Counted from the first letter of the stretch, positions 55,026 through 64,000 are shown. The stretch: 64,000 bases of DNA from an uncultured Nonlabens sp. (GCA_947491755.1 CANLKV010000003.1:62001-126000); one strand, 5' to 3'. Notes: a model not told the origin generated them from the letters alone. Program-made: numbers and translations.

Positions 55026-55670
55026 ATGACACACCTTAACAGCAGCGATATTGCGAGCATGGATCGATTTTATCGCGGTAATTTAATCAACTGTATTACG
55101 GGTTATAAAAGTGCCAATCTACTAGGAACAAAGTCTGCCACCGGTGTGGATAATGTAGCTATATTTAGTAGTGTGACGCATCTGGGCAGCAATCCTGCGT
55201 TATTTAGCTTTATACAACGACCTCTAGGATATGGTGCGGGACATACTTATGAAAATCTCAAAGAAACTGGCGAACTCACGCTCAATCATATAAATGCAGC
55301 TCTTGTAAAAAAAGCGCATCAAAGCAGTGCTAAATATGATGCGAACATATCAGAATTTGACGTGCTACATATTGAAAAAGAGATACGTCCTGACTTTGTA
55401 GCGCCTTTTGTAAAAAATGCCAGTATACAAATCGCTGCTCGCTATGAGAATGAGTATTTCCTAAAAGAGAACAATTGCATTCTGGTCATTTGTCAAATCA
55501 CCGATATTTTCATGGCAGAGGGATTGCAGCTGGCAGACGGTTTTGTCAATCTGGAGAAAGCAGGATCGATGGCTATAAGTGGGCTAGATGCCTATGCCAA
55601 CTGCGCTTTACAAGAGCGATTGAGTTATGCCCAGGTAGATGAAGAATTAAAATCTATACCTTTTGAATAA
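55026..55670 (+). CDS. Flavin reductase-like (FMN-binding split barrel) protein
   Basis: A 214-residue protein resembling the flavin_reduct domain: NLINCITGYKSANLLGTKSA, NVAIFSSVTHLGSNPALF, and TYENLKETGELTLNHINAAL. Members bind FMN and are used as flavin reductases or enzymes of unknown function. It precedes DUF2256 and two photolyase genes; a flavin-related role close to flavin-using photolyases is suggestive only. Confidence 0.75.
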   Translation: MTHLNSSDIASMDRFYRGNLINCITGYKSANLLGTKSATGVDNVAIFSSVTHLGSNPALFSFIQRPLGYGAGHTYENLKETGELTLNHINAALVKKAHQSSAKYDANISEFDVLHIEKEIRPDFVAPFVKNASIQIAARYENEYFLKENNCILVICQITDIFMAEGLQLADGFVNLEKAGSMAISGLDAYANCALQERLSYAQVDEELKSIPFE

Positions 55671-55703
55671 GTCATAAGATTTTACCTCTACACTTAAAAC
55701 CCT

Positions 55704-55847
55704 ATGAAGCAAAAAGCACGCAATCCCAATAATTTACCGACTAAGGTATGTCCCGTATGCGATAGAGAGTTTACCTGGCGTAAAAAGTGGGCAAACAACT
55801 GGGAGCATGTAAAATATTGTAGCAAAAAATGCAGCAGTTCTAGTTAA
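55704..55847 (+). CDS. DUF2256 zinc-ribbon-like small protein
   Basis: A 47-residue protein (starting [14 protein letters not shown]). It has two cysteine pairs, [15 protein letters not shown] and [10 protein letters not shown], with the WRKKW...W core that defines DUF2256. The family is often encoded next to cryptochromes and photolyases, as here. It is short enough to be missed by gene finders. It probably binds zinc; the function is unknown. Confidence 0.85.
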   Translation: MKQKARNPNNLPTKVCPVCDREFTWRKKWANNWEHVKYCSKKCSSSS

Positions 55848-55902
55848 AAAACTGCCTAACATTAATTGACCCTATTTTAAAGGTCATTAAATCTAATTAA
55901 TT

Positions 55903-57216
55903 ATGAATCTAGTCTGGTTTAGAAACGATTTAAGAGTTACTGATAACCACAGCCTAAAGGCAGCCTGCGACAATGATGGAGAAGTTATTGGCATATATTT
56001 TTTTGATCCTAAATATTACGAAGAAAGCGATTTTGGGATGGATCTTCCCTTTACCCTGCCATTTACTAAAACAGGTAAATACCGGGCGCAGTTTATCATA
56101 GAGGCAGTCCATAATTTAAAAGAAAAGTTAGCAGCTCTTAATATTCCATTACTAGTCTTTTATGACAAACCAGAGAAGGTGATACCACAACTGGTAGAAA
56201 AATACAACATCACTGATATTTATCTACAAAAAGAATGGACTCGTGATGAACAGGAACAAGAGAAAGCTCTAGGTGCTGCAATGGATAGGCTGGACAAAAA
56301 GCCGAAAGGCCATAGAGTATACGATCAGTTTCTATACCATCCAGAGGATATTCCCATGAGTATAAATCAGGTGCCTAAAGTCTTTACAGGCTTCCGCAAG
56401 AAACTAGAAAAAGAGAGCCGCGTGCGCGACATGGTGAGCATGAGCAATTACAAACAAGAACTACCACCAATTGAAGACACTAAAATTCATAGCCTAAAAG
56501 ATCTGGGACTGGAACCATTTGAAAAAGATTCCCGTAGTGCTTTCCCATGGTCTGGCGGCGAGGATGCGGCCATGGAGCGCATTGAACATTATTTCTGGGA
56601 GACAAAAAAACTACAGTATTATAAAAAAACTAGAAATGGCCTAGTAGGGACAGACTACAGCAGCAAGTTGAGCGCCTGGCTGGGTATAGGATGTATCAGC
56701 GCAAGACAGGTGTATCACGAGGTCAAAAAGTTTGAAAAAGAAGTCAAGAAAAATCAAGATACCTACTGGTTGATTTTTGAATTGATATGGAGGGATTTCT
56801 TTAAGTATGTTTCTTTAAAGCATAAAGAAAAGATTTTTGCCTTGGGCGGTATTCTAGACAAAGACTATGAGTGGAAAGGCAGCGAGCGGGCGCTAGAAAA
56901 ATGGATTAATGGCGACACCCATGAAGAGTTTGTCAATGCCAATATGAAAGAAATTGCAGCGACAGGATTTATGAGCAACCGCGGCCGGCAGAACGTCGCT
57001 AGCTACTGGTCCATGCATCAAGAGCAAGACTGGCGTATAGGGGCGGCCTATTTTGAACACATCCTTATCGATTATGACGTACATTCAAATTATGGCAACT
57101 GGATGTATAATAGCGGTGTAGGAAACGATCCTAGAAACAGGACGTTCAATATTAAATCACAGGCAGATCGCTATGACAGCGATCGGGAATACCGCGATTT
57201 GTGGCTTACCAATTAG
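55903..57216 (+). CDS. DASH-type cryptochrome
   Basis: A 437-residue photolyase-superfamily protein. The N-terminal antenna-binding domain starts LVWFRNDLRVTDNHSL. The FAD domain has YKKTRNGLVGTDYSSKLSAW, FELIWRDFFKYVSLKH, ATGFMSNRGRQNVASYW and YDVHSNYGNWMYNSGVG, which are DASH cryptochrome signatures. DASH proteins repair cyclobutane dimers in single-stranded DNA and may act as blue-light sensors. Upstream lies a weak inverted repeat (TTAATTGACC and GGTCATTAA). It is followed by the iron-sulfur photolyase, so the locus is a light/UV cluster. Confidence 0.9.
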   Translation: MNLVWFRNDLRVTDNHSLKAACDNDGEVIGIYFFDPKYYEESDFGMDLPFTLPFTKTGKYRAQFIIEAVHNLKEKLAALNIPLLVFYDKPEKVIPQLVEKYNITDIYLQKEWTRDEQEQEKALGAAMDRLDKKPKGHRVYDQFLYHPEDIPMSINQVPKVFTGFRKKLEKESRVRDMVSMSNYKQELPPIEDTKIHSLKDLGLEPFEKDSRSAFPWSGGEDAAMERIEHYFWETKKLQYYKKTRNGLVGTDYSSKLSAWLGIGCISARQVYHEVKKFEKEVKKNQDTYWLIFELIWRDFFKYVSLKHKEKIFALGGILDKDYEWKGSERALEKWINGDTHEEFVNANMKEIAATGFMSNRGRQNVASYWSMHQEQDWRIGAAYFEHILIDYDVHSNYGNWMYNSGVGNDPRNRTFNIKSQADRYDSDREYRDLWLTN

Positions 57217-57303
57217 AGAGCTGATTTGTTATAAGAAAAGAATCTATTTATTATCCTTCAGGAGCTCTTATAAAAGCCTGAATATATTTTAAACCATACT
57301 ACA

Positions 57304-58857
57304 ATGGCAGTAAAAACATTAAGACTTGTACTAGGTGATCAACTCAATCAAAAACACAGCTGGTACAACGGTGATCAAGATCATATCATATATCACATGG
57401 CAGAGATGCGCCAGGAGACTGATTATGTCAAGCATCACATACAAAAGGTGGTGGCATTTTTTACTGCAATGCGCAATTTTAAGGACTGGATGGACGATCG
57501 TGGTTTTAAAAATGTGTACTACACACTAGACCATGATGACAATCAACAAGATCTGGTAAAAAACCTTACAGCATTGATTAAGGAACATGACATTGAAAAA
57601 TTTGAGTATCTCGCACCAGATGAATGGCGCCTGGATCAACAATTAAAAGACTTTTGTGCCGATCTAGATATCGAATGGGAAGGTTATGATACAGAGCATT
57701 TCCTAACAAAACGTAAGGATGTAAAAAAATTCTTTGAAGGTAAAAAACGACTGACCATGGAATATTTCTACCGCGATATGCGCAAGAAATACGATATTAT
57801 GATCCAGGGCAATAAGGAGCCAGAGGGAGGCAAATGGAACTTTGACCAGAGCAACCGTAAAAAATGGGATGAAGAAACGCCCATCCCGCACGAGAAAGGT
57901 TTTAGAAAAGATGTGGCAACTATTGTAAAACTGCTCAAGGACCAGGGTGTGAACATCTTTGGTAATATTGACGAGACTGACTTTAACTGGCCCACCAGCA
58001 GGCAGGATGCTCTAGATGTGCTCAATTATTTTTGCGATAATCTATTGATACATTTTGGTGATTTTCAAGATGCTATGCATACAGATCAGGATTACCTGTT
58101 CCATTCCAGAATCAGCTTTGCGATGAACAGTAAAATGTTAAGCCCGCAAGAAGTGATAGAAAAAGCGGTGTCCAGCTTCCGCGAAAGCGAAAAAACGGAT
58201 AAACCCATTGACATATCACAAATAGAAGGTTTTGTGAGACAAATTTTAGGCTGGCGAGAATTTATGCGCGGGATATACTGGATGAAAATGCCAGATTATC
58301 AAACGAAAAATGTACTGGAAAATAAAAACGAACTGCCCGAGTTCTACTGGACAGGCGATACAAAAATGAATTGCTTGAAACACTCCATCAACAATTCACT
58401 AGACAATGCTTATGCACACCACATACAGCGATTAATGGTAACAGGAAATTATGCCTTGCTTACCATGACAGACCCTAGCTATGTAGATGAATGGTACCTG
58501 GGCGTTTATATTGACGCTATAGAATGGGTAGAAATTACAAATACCAGAGGCATGTCGCAATGGGCAGATGGCGGTGTAGTAGCTACAAAACCTTATGTTT
58601 CTAGTGGTAGCTACATCAATAAAATGAGTAATTACTGTAAAGATTGTTCCTATAAAGTCAATAAGAAAAATGCCGAAGAGGATGCTTGTCCATTTAACTC
58701 CCTCTACTGGAACTTTCTAGATGAGAAGAAAGAGCATTTTGAGAACAACCAGCGCATGAATATGATGATGTCCATGCTCAAAAAAATGGATTCTGAAAAA
58801 CTTGAAAAGCATAAAAAGCGTGCTCAAGATGTCATTAACCATCCAGAGAAGTATTAA
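57304..58857 (+). CDS. Iron-sulfur bacterial cryptochrome/photolyase (PhrB-like)
   Basis: A 517-residue protein of the FeS-BCP group (prokaryotic 6-4 photolyases). The N-terminus is TLRLVLGDQLNQKHSWY. The cluster-binding cysteines are visible as MNCLKHSINN, NYCKDCSYKV and DACPFN, together with GMSQWADGGVVATKPYVSSG and NYCKDC. Known relatives repair (6-4) photoproducts using FAD, DMRL and a 4Fe-4S cluster. An altered palindrome (58174-58189) encodes SSFRESEKT. The gene starts 87 bases after cryptochrome DASH. Confidence 0.9.
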   Translation: MAVKTLRLVLGDQLNQKHSWYNGDQDHIIYHMAEMRQETDYVKHHIQKVVAFFTAMRNFKDWMDDRGFKNVYYTLDHDDNQQDLVKNLTALIKEHDIEKFEYLAPDEWRLDQQLKDFCADLDIEWEGYDTEHFLTKRKDVKKFFEGKKRLTMEYFYRDMRKKYDIMIQGNKEPEGGKWNFDQSNRKKWDEETPIPHEKGFRKDVATIVKLLKDQGVNIFGNIDETDFNWPTSRQDALDVLNYFCDNLLIHFGDFQDAMHTDQDYLFHSRISFAMNSKMLSPQEVIEKAVSSFRESEKTDKPIDISQIEGFVRQILGWREFMRGIYWMKMPDYQTKNVLENKNELPEFYWTGDTKMNCLKHSINNSLDNAYAHHIQRLMVTGNYALLTMTDPSYVDEWYLGVYIDAIEWVEITNTRGMSQWADGGVVATKPYVSSGSYINKMSNYCKDCSYKVNKKNAEEDACPFNSLYWNFLDEKKEHFENNQRMNMMMSMLKKMDSEKLEKHKKRAQDVINHPEKY

Positions 58858-58869
58858 AAGATAATTTTT

Positions 58870-58899
58870 ATTGTTAACTAATTCAAAACCTTACATTTG
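58870..58899 (+). promoter_or_regulatory. Promoter of the 58993 small gene
   Basis: ATTG (-33-like) and TACATTTG (-7, exact TAnnTTTG) are about 18 bases apart, giving a leader of roughly 85 bases. Confidence 0.5.
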
Positions 58900-58935
58900 T
58901 TTATATTAATATTTAGCGAATTCTTATTTTATTAA

Positions 58936-59160
<225 letters not shown>

Positions 59161-59205
59161 GATTATAAAAGAGTCCTACGAATTTTAAAAATAAAAACCA
59201 ATAAA

Positions 59206-59237
59206 AAAGCCGTTACAATCGTTGTTGTAACGGCTTT
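59206..59237. terminator. Bidirectional terminator
   Basis: AAAGCCGTTACAA and TTGTAACGGCTTT form a perfect 13-base stem with a six-base loop, with A and T runs on both sides. It serves the plus-strand small gene and the minus-strand lipoprotein gene that converge here. Confidence 0.9.
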
Positions 59238-59258
59238 ACTTTTGGCTAATTTACTTTT

Positions 59259-59807
59259 TTACTGTACGGTAACGTTAAATATCACTTGTACATCTGTCTC
59301 ACCACCTGCATCTGACAATGTTCCATTGTTAGGTTTTTTAGGCTCGTGACGCAGTACTAGTGTAAGTGTTCCGGTTGTAGCTGCACCAGTAGTAACATCT
59401 GTAATCAACCCTAGTGGATTCCCGTTAGGATCATTATCTACCTTGGTAATTGTCACACCGCTAGCAGTTGTGTTATAAAACACCTCGTGCTCATCTGCTT
59501 CCTCTGCAACTTCCTCCGTGATATTCTCAACGGGAGTTTCCAGCTCATTTAAAAATCTTACACTACCCGTATAAGTAGTATTTGCAGCTAGAGTACCGTT
59601 TGTAACGGTGGGAAGTAAAGGCCCATCTCCATCTTGATCTACAAATGTAAAGGTTACTGTGGGCGCAGTGGTACTAGTAAGCGTGTATTCTACAGTAGTA
59701 ATAAGTTCTTCCTCGTTGATTACCTCTGGCGTATCATCGTCGTCACAACTTATTAATACGGTGGCAAAGATGGCAGCGGCTGCAAATTTTAAAAATTGAT
59801 TTTTCAT
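59259..59807 (-). CDS. Secreted lipoprotein of a TonB receptor operon
   Basis: A 182-residue lipoprotein: MKNQFLKFAAAAIFATVLIS followed by CDDDD, so Cys21 is the lipid site. The first of two ATGs (59843) adds 12 residues before the signal and is unlikely. The rest is an all-beta extracellular protein (TVEYTLTSTTAPTVTFTF, then acidic HEVFYNTTASG with EEVAEEADEHE), perhaps metal-binding. It follows the TonB receptor by 48 bases. Comparable lipoproteins beside ZnuD-like receptors are often called type-1 periplasmic-fold proteins; the function is unknown. Confidence 0.7.
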   Translation of the reverse strand: MKNQFLKFAAAAIFATVLISCDDDDTPEVINEEELITTVEYTLTSTTAPTVTFTFVDQDGDGPLLPTVTNGTLAANTTYTGSVRFLNELETPVENITEEVAEEADEHEVFYNTTASGVTITKVDNDPNGNPLGLITDVTTGAATTGTLTLVLRHEPKKPNNGTLSDAGGETDVQVIFNVTVQ

Positions 59808-59854
59808 AGTTTTTGATTTAAAGGTTTCTGTTTTGATTTTCATTAGATTACTGT

Positions 59855-62305
59855 TTAAAAATTATAGATAAATTGAATTTGGACATCGCGCCCTATGTCG
59901 TCTGCATAAAAGCGCTGACGGTTTAAATAGTTTCTGTAACGGGTGTTTAAAATATTGTTGACTCGTAGGTTTAATTGCGCTTTCGCGAAAGCGTAACTCA
60001 CACCAACATTCCACAACGAGAAAGCAGCAGGCGATTCAGAAATATTAACTCTAGTTGTTGTAAATCCTCCCTGGTCGTCTGGGATAGTAGCGTCATAATC
60101 ATTATCTGGAAAACGATTTTGTTTAAGCACTGATTCATTTGCAATGCTTAAAGACAAGCGGTCAATGATGCCATTGTTCCATAGTAATTCATTAAAAAAT
60201 TGAGTGGGTGGCATATCAATTAAAGGCTCGTCTGCGGTACGATCTTGCCCATAGATGTAAGAGAAGCGACTGGTCAGTTTGAGAGACTTGTTGCCTGATA
60301 TTCTAGCAACATCTGTATTATTTACCCTACCAGGGTAATTGAATATTGTCCACGCAGCACTTACATCCACACCAGCGATAAGAGCATCTAGCTGCTCATA
60401 TTGATAAACAGGAAACGCACCGCGTATGGTGGCCTCGAGTCCAGCAGGCACCAGTTGCATGTAATCATTTATCAAACTGGCGTAAGGGTTGATTTCAAAA
60501 TCAAGTGGCCCTTCTACACCATGGATCACTAGATTTGCCTTGTAAGATTGCTCCTTTTTTAAATCCAGCTGACCCAACTCGATGGTAGCCAAGGCATGAT
60601 GAAGCCCGTCACTAAATAGTTCACTAGGGTTAGGTGCTCTACTGGCACTGCTTACGTTAAAAGAGAAATCATAATGATCTCCTATAAAATATTTTGCTCC
60701 AGCTGTAAAAGCAAACAGATGGTAATCAAGTTGTGGATTTGTTAATATCTGGTTACCACTATTTTGCACTTCAAATTGAGGGAATTGTTGATCGTATTTC
60801 AGACTCTCCCAGCGTGATCGTAGGTAAAATTTTTGTGCATCAATCTCATAAAAATCATATCTAACCCCTGCATCCAGCAACCAGTTATCACCAGGAGTGT
60901 GATTAACACTTACGAAAGCTCCATATTTACCACTGTTATAATCTGGTATAAGTCTTCTTATTCCCGTTGCTGGATTAGGCTCATTGACCTGGCGCATCGC
61001 ATCGATACCCACTTGCCACTCTGTATTATCACTGCGATCGATCAAAAGATGGGTCGCTATATTATGAGTGATTAAATCTAGATCTAGGGATGCGCGCCCC
61101 TCGTTTTGACCTATACGCACGTCAAACTCTAACCGATTATTAAATTGTAATGAATAGTCTAATGACAGCTTTCCTAAATCACTAAATCGCTTGAAAGCAT
61201 TTATTTGCAATCCATGATGCTGCACTGATTGTTTAGGTGGGCTCACATCATAAGTAAAATCATTGATCACTGCAGGCACACCAGAGTTGATGCTGCGCAC
61301 TAGATCTGCAACATTACCTATATGAGACGCCCGCAATATTCCCAGCTCGCTGTCATAAAACGAGTAGTTGATGCTAGCGCCATATTCAAACGTGCGAAAT
61401 CCCGCAGCTACATTTGCAGCGTACGTGCGGCTTCCTGTATTGCTTAGTATATAATCTGGAGCTTCAAAGTCTCCTAACCTTTTATAGGTCAATGTGGCTT
61501 GTTGGTACCATCCACTGTCGTTGTAATTGTTGACACTGCTAGTTAAAGTGCCTCCTTGCCCATTAGATTGCAATTGAGCAACTAGTGTACCTTTAAGTGT
61601 ATCTTTTGCAATGACTCGTTCTGGTTCGATAATAATAGTACCACCTATAGCGTCACCACCATATCTTAATGCACTTGCTCCCTTAATAACTTGAATGCTT
61701 CCAGCACTATTTAAGTCAATATTAGGCGCATGCTCTACACCCCACTCTTGATCCTGCTGGCGCAGGCCATTATTAACAATTGTCACCCGGCTACCATATA
61801 CTCCATGAATAACTGGTTTTACAACACTGTTACCCGTTTTAAGACTGGAAACTCCTTGTACGGTAGCTAGAGCATCACCTAGACTAGCACCCGCATATTG
61901 AGCAATAGTTGATTTATTGATTCTAGTGGTGGACTGGCTTAATTTATGATCATCATGAACATCAGCAATCACCTGCACTTCTTGCAGGTCGTTCACGTGA
62001 TGTTCTAGAACAAAATCTCTCGTTTTGCTTTCCTTGATCGTAAGGCTCAACTTTTTAGTATCGCAGTCATAATGGGTAATCACAAAATTGTAAACACCTG
62101 GACACAAATCATCTACTCGATACGCTCCATTTGCATCTGTAGAGATCGTTTTTTGTAGTTGAGTGATAAAAATTTGAGCAAATGGCAAAGGCTCATTATC
62201 ATGAAAATCCTTTACAGTGCCTTTAAGCACTAGATTACAATCCTGTGCCATGGCTGTTGCTGCCATTAAAAAAATAGCTGCAACAAAACCTAGTTTGTTA
62301 AACAT
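59855..62305 (-). CDS. TonB-dependent outer-membrane receptor
   Basis: An 816-residue receptor: signal peptide MFNKLGFVAAIFLMAATAMA, an N-terminal carboxypeptidase-regulatory-like domain (LKGTVKDFHDNEPLPFAQIF), the plug (TRINKSTIAQYAGASLGDAL, VKPVIHGVYGSRVTIVNNGL, QVIKGASALRYGGDAIGG) and a 22-stranded barrel ending YADDIGRDVQIQFIYNF. The plug resembles zinc/metal receptors such as ZnuD more than SusC-type ones. An exact palindrome (59978-59993) encodes SYAFAKAQ in the last strands. It lies in an operon with a lipoprotein and a Cys/His-bearing small protein, which supports metal uptake. Confidence 0.85.
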   Translation of the reverse strand: MFNKLGFVAAIFLMAATAMAQDCNLVLKGTVKDFHDNEPLPFAQIFITQLQKTISTDANGAYRVDDLCPGVYNFVITHYDCDTKKLSLTIKESKTRDFVLEHHVNDLQEVQVIADVHDDHKLSQSTTRINKSTIAQYAGASLGDALATVQGVSSLKTGNSVVKPVIHGVYGSRVTIVNNGLRQQDQEWGVEHAPNIDLNSAGSIQVIKGASALRYGGDAIGGTIIIEPERVIAKDTLKGTLVAQLQSNGQGGTLTSSVNNYNDSGWYQQATLTYKRLGDFEAPDYILSNTGSRTYAANVAAGFRTFEYGASINYSFYDSELGILRASHIGNVADLVRSINSGVPAVINDFTYDVSPPKQSVQHHGLQINAFKRFSDLGKLSLDYSLQFNNRLEFDVRIGQNEGRASLDLDLITHNIATHLLIDRSDNTEWQVGIDAMRQVNEPNPATGIRRLIPDYNSGKYGAFVSVNHTPGDNWLLDAGVRYDFYEIDAQKFYLRSRWESLKYDQQFPQFEVQNSGNQILTNPQLDYHLFAFTAGAKYFIGDHYDFSFNVSSASRAPNPSELFSDGLHHALATIELGQLDLKKEQSYKANLVIHGVEGPLDFEINPYASLINDYMQLVPAGLEATIRGAFPVYQYEQLDALIAGVDVSAAWTIFNYPGRVNNTDVARISGNKSLKLTSRFSYIYGQDRTADEPLIDMPPTQFFNELLWNNGIIDRLSLSIANESVLKQNRFPDNDYDATIPDDQGGFTTTRVNISESPAAFSLWNVGVSYAFAKAQLNLRVNNILNTRYRNYLNRQRFYADDIGRDVQIQFIYNF
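59978..59993. repeat. 16-bp palindrome, exact copy
   Basis: CGCTTTCGCGAAAGCG in the TonB receptor gene, encoding AFAKA. Confidence 0.9.
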
Positions 62306-62333
62306 GTTTGTTGTATTAATTACAATAAAATGG

Positions 62334-62348
62334 AACGTCTAGAACGTT
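62334..62348. promoter_or_regulatory. Short dyad before the TonB receptor gene
   Basis: AACGT and ACGTT arms flank CTAGA within the 53-base gap upstream of the receptor start. A candidate regulator site; no known Fur or Zur box was recognised. Confidence 0.25.
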
Positions 62349-62358
62349 GTATGGGCCA

Positions 62359-62646
62359 CTAGCAGGAGTATGGTGGTGGCCGTGACAGATGCTCATAAGA
62401 GAGCAAATGCTCAACTATAGGCCTATAGTCTAGAGCGCATTCTTGATTGATGGACACCCATAAGGAAGAAGGTGCTGTTATCTCATCAATTGAATTATAA
62501 TCAAGCGACTGTGCTTGATGTGCCAGTACACATATATCACAAGCAGTAGATGAATCATCATGACTAAATTCATGAAGAGCACCTAGCTGTATTCCTATGA
62601 AAAGAAATAATAGGCTGTACGATATGTATATTCTCAACTGTTGCAC
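62359..62646 (-). CDS. Small membrane-anchored Cys/His-rich protein
   Basis: A 95-residue protein with a GTG start. An N-terminal hydrophobic helix (IYISYSLLFLFIGIQLGAL) leads to HEFSHDDSSTACDICVLAHQ, a cluster of His and Cys that could bind a metal, and a C-terminal HLLSYEHLSRPPPYSC. It resembles the DUF2946-type proteins found in copper and zinc loci, but the family is not certain. It precedes the TonB receptor by 53 bases on the same strand. Confidence 0.6.
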   Translation of the reverse strand: MQQLRIYISYSLLFLFIGIQLGALHEFSHDDSSTACDICVLAHQAQSLDYNSIDEITAPSSLWVSINQECALDYRPIVEHLLSYEHLSRPPPYSC

Positions 62647-62702
62647 GGCTTAAATATACAATGCTAAAAAATCCTAGAATCAAAAAGTGTACTTAAATTT
62701 TG

Positions 62703-62719
62703 CCTTTAATCTTTAAAGG
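62703..62719. promoter_or_regulatory. Perfect 7-3-7 inverted repeat in the receptor locus
   Basis: CCTTTAA and TTAAAGG flank three bases, in the 157-base gap between the putative porin and the Cys/His gene. It is about 57 bases upstream of the GTG, so it could be an operator. It could also be the hairpin of a weak terminator for the porin. Confidence 0.35.
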
Positions 62720-62803
62720 TATGAAACTTGATCACTGCTTAATAACTTAATTGAATTTCAAAAAGTTACGACATTGATAAATGGAGTAACATCCATTTGT
62801 TCG

Positions 62804-64000
62804 TTACAAGAAAAAATTCCAGACAAGCCCAAATCGCAAGCTGAAATCTCTAAACGGCTGCCGTGGTGCGCTGAAATAATTAGGACTACCCAATGGTGCT
62901 GTAGCGTTTTCTAATTTGACAAAGATGCGTGTTTGCTGGATTTTGGCATTGAAGAAAATATCCACCCATGGAAACGCGCCGTTTACTACATCATTTTGCG
63001 TGTAAAAGTCGCCCAGTACAGGATCATAACCATCCATATGATAATCGTCAAAATATGTGAGTGTTACACCAGTTTGTACCTGCATTGCATTATCAAACCA
63101 TCGGTCCGTATAAAACAGACTATTACGACTTACAAAAGTGGGTACGTTTATGACGGGCTCACTTTGATCAACTGATTGAAAAGCTATGGTATGATCAGAG
63201 CCGAAGTACCCTAGAAATCTAAATGATTTATGGGCTTTGAGCTTAATATAAGTGATCATGTCATTTGCTTGAAAAGGCGCGGCATTAAAACCCGTTACCT
63301 CGCCAGCTGTATTCAATACTGGCTGCTCTTTAAAATAAACGAAATCCTGTATCGTATTGAGTTCTAACTCTATGTCTAGATACTTTTGTGAGTTGAATTG
63401 TAGATTGAGTTGCTGCTTTTCAATATTGCTAAAATTGTTCTGCCAATTGTAGTTGACGTAATCACTTTGATGCAATTGAAAATTAAATTGAGGTGCTATA
63501 GATTGTATGGCTGCACCGGCGGCTATATTAAATTCATCAAAGTTAACGCTAGCAATGGCGTCAAGATATTGTCCGTCCAGATCTCCTGCAATATTTAATC
63601 CACCATTAGCCTGTAGTTCAAAAACGCCTATTTTTTTTGCATAAGCTGCCTCAAACATATATACCTCTCCATTAAGACGGCTATTAATTACCTCATTCCC
63701 AACATTTACAACACGACTGTAACCGTAAGTATATTGCTGTCTCGATATACTTGCTGCTATTTTACCTAGTAAATAATGATCCAGAGCGGCACCTACCTGG
63801 ATTATACCTTGTTCATAATTAGTTTTAGTATCAAGATCATTTGTGATGTAAGCTGGACCTAAAAAGCTGGTAGTGGCATTACCCTCTTGATATTGGTAAA
63901 ATTTGTCTTCATACGACAACTTATTGGTTAAACGTAAACTGTAATTGCTTACACTATCCTTTGATGCGAGGAGTTCATAATCATGATCTAGATAAAATCG
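62804..64000 (-). CDS. Putative outer-membrane porin, 5' end beyond the window
   Basis: At least 399 residues of a beta-barrel protein; the frame stays open to the right edge, so the N-terminus lies outside. The strands are typical (AAGAAIQSIAPQFNFQLHQ, IELELNTIQDFVYFKEQP, FLGYFGSDHTIAFQ) and the end is SLRFGLVWNFFL, an aromatic barrel terminus. Its length and pattern fit the Bacteroidota putative porin family. It is upstream of the Cys/His and TonB genes on the same strand. What it transports is unknown. Confidence 0.65.
   Translation of the reverse strand, partial: RFYLDHDYELLASKDSVSNYSLRLTNKLSYEDKFYQYQEGNATTSFLGPAYITNDLDTKTNYEQGIIQVGAALDHYLLGKIAASISRQQYTYGYSRVVNVGNEVINSRLNGEVYMFEAAYAKKIGVFELQANGGLNIAGDLDGQYLDAIASVNFDEFNIAAGAAIQSIAPQFNFQLHQSDYVNYNWQNNFSNIEKQQLNLQFNSQKYLDIELELNTIQDFVYFKEQPVLNTAGEVTGFNAAPFQANDMITYIKLKAHKSFRFLGYFGSDHTIAFQSVDQSEPVINVPTFVSRNSLFYTDRWFDNAMQVQTGVTLTYFDDYHMDGYDPVLGDFYTQNDVVNGAFPWVDIFFNAKIQQTRIFVKLENATAPLGSPNYFSAPRQPFRDFSLRFGLVWNFFL

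Noticed and set aside
55862..55892. TGACC/GGTCA dyad before the DASH cryptochrome as a light-regulator operator
   Set aside because: The arms are imperfect and no regulator gene or matching second site was seen.
63917..63919. TTG at 63919 as the start of the porin
   Set aside because: The frame continues open and barrel-like to the window edge, so the gene begins outside.

Overview
The window reads as a chromosome segment from a marine member of the Flavobacteriaceae (Bacteroidota), possibly near Nonlabens/Dokdonia; the genus is a guess from memory. Support comes from a giant adhesin ending in a type IX secretion (T9SS) sorting domain, the rpmB-rpmG-DUF4295-ftsY order, promoter -7 boxes of the Bacteroidota type TAnnTTTG, a SusC-style TonB receptor with an N-terminal carboxypeptidase-regulatory domain, and low G+C.

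Layout. (1) 1-27 kb: a surface-polysaccharide locus, nearly all on the minus strand. About a dozen glycosyltransferases of families GT2 and GT4 sit with a GtrA/GtrB/GT-C lipid-linked sugar trio, a sialic-acid-type sugar pair (NeuB without its SAF domain and a NeuA-HAD phosphatase fusion), an MscS channel lying between them, and an export operon (Wza, Wzc, Wzm, pyruvyl transferase, Wzt). No Wzy polymerase or Wzx flippase is seen, so export is probably by the ABC transporter. (2) 27-31 kb: ABC-F ATPase, a methyltransferase and a LolD/MacB-like ATPase. (3) 31-39 kb: a 2235-residue HYR/lectin adhesin and an outer-membrane beta-barrel partner. (4) 39-49 kb: housekeeping genes (rimO, amidase, ftsY, ribosomal L28/L33, cinA, Hpt, guaB). 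(5) 49-52.4 kb: a foreign-looking restriction-modification island. (6) 52.6-59.2 kb: a metalloprotease, a GH3-family protein, a flavin-reductase-like protein, DUF2256, cryptochrome DASH, an iron-sulfur photolyase and a small membrane protein. (7) 59.2-64 kb: an outer-membrane receptor locus (lipoprotein, TonB receptor, small Cys/His protein, putative porin cut by the window edge).

The two strongest unusual signals are these. First, an HpaII-type (CCGG) restriction-modification locus appears to have been split by a compact two-gene cassette (a 67-residue protein and an HNH endonuclease). The cassette is bracketed by an inverted pair of homologous structured repeats. The repeat on one side rewrites the last 36 or so residues of the methyltransferase, and the one on the other side replaces the N-terminus of the HpaII endonuclease. 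Second, a 16-bp perfect palindrome, CGCTTTCGCGAAAGCG, occurs 11 times exactly and at least 7 times with changes. Most copies lie inside genes in any of three frames, giving the recurring peptides AFAKA, LSRKR and FRES. It is absent from the restriction island.

Start codons were checked by hand. Several genes appear to use TTG or GTG, and several obvious extended starts were shortened to the first convincing ATG.
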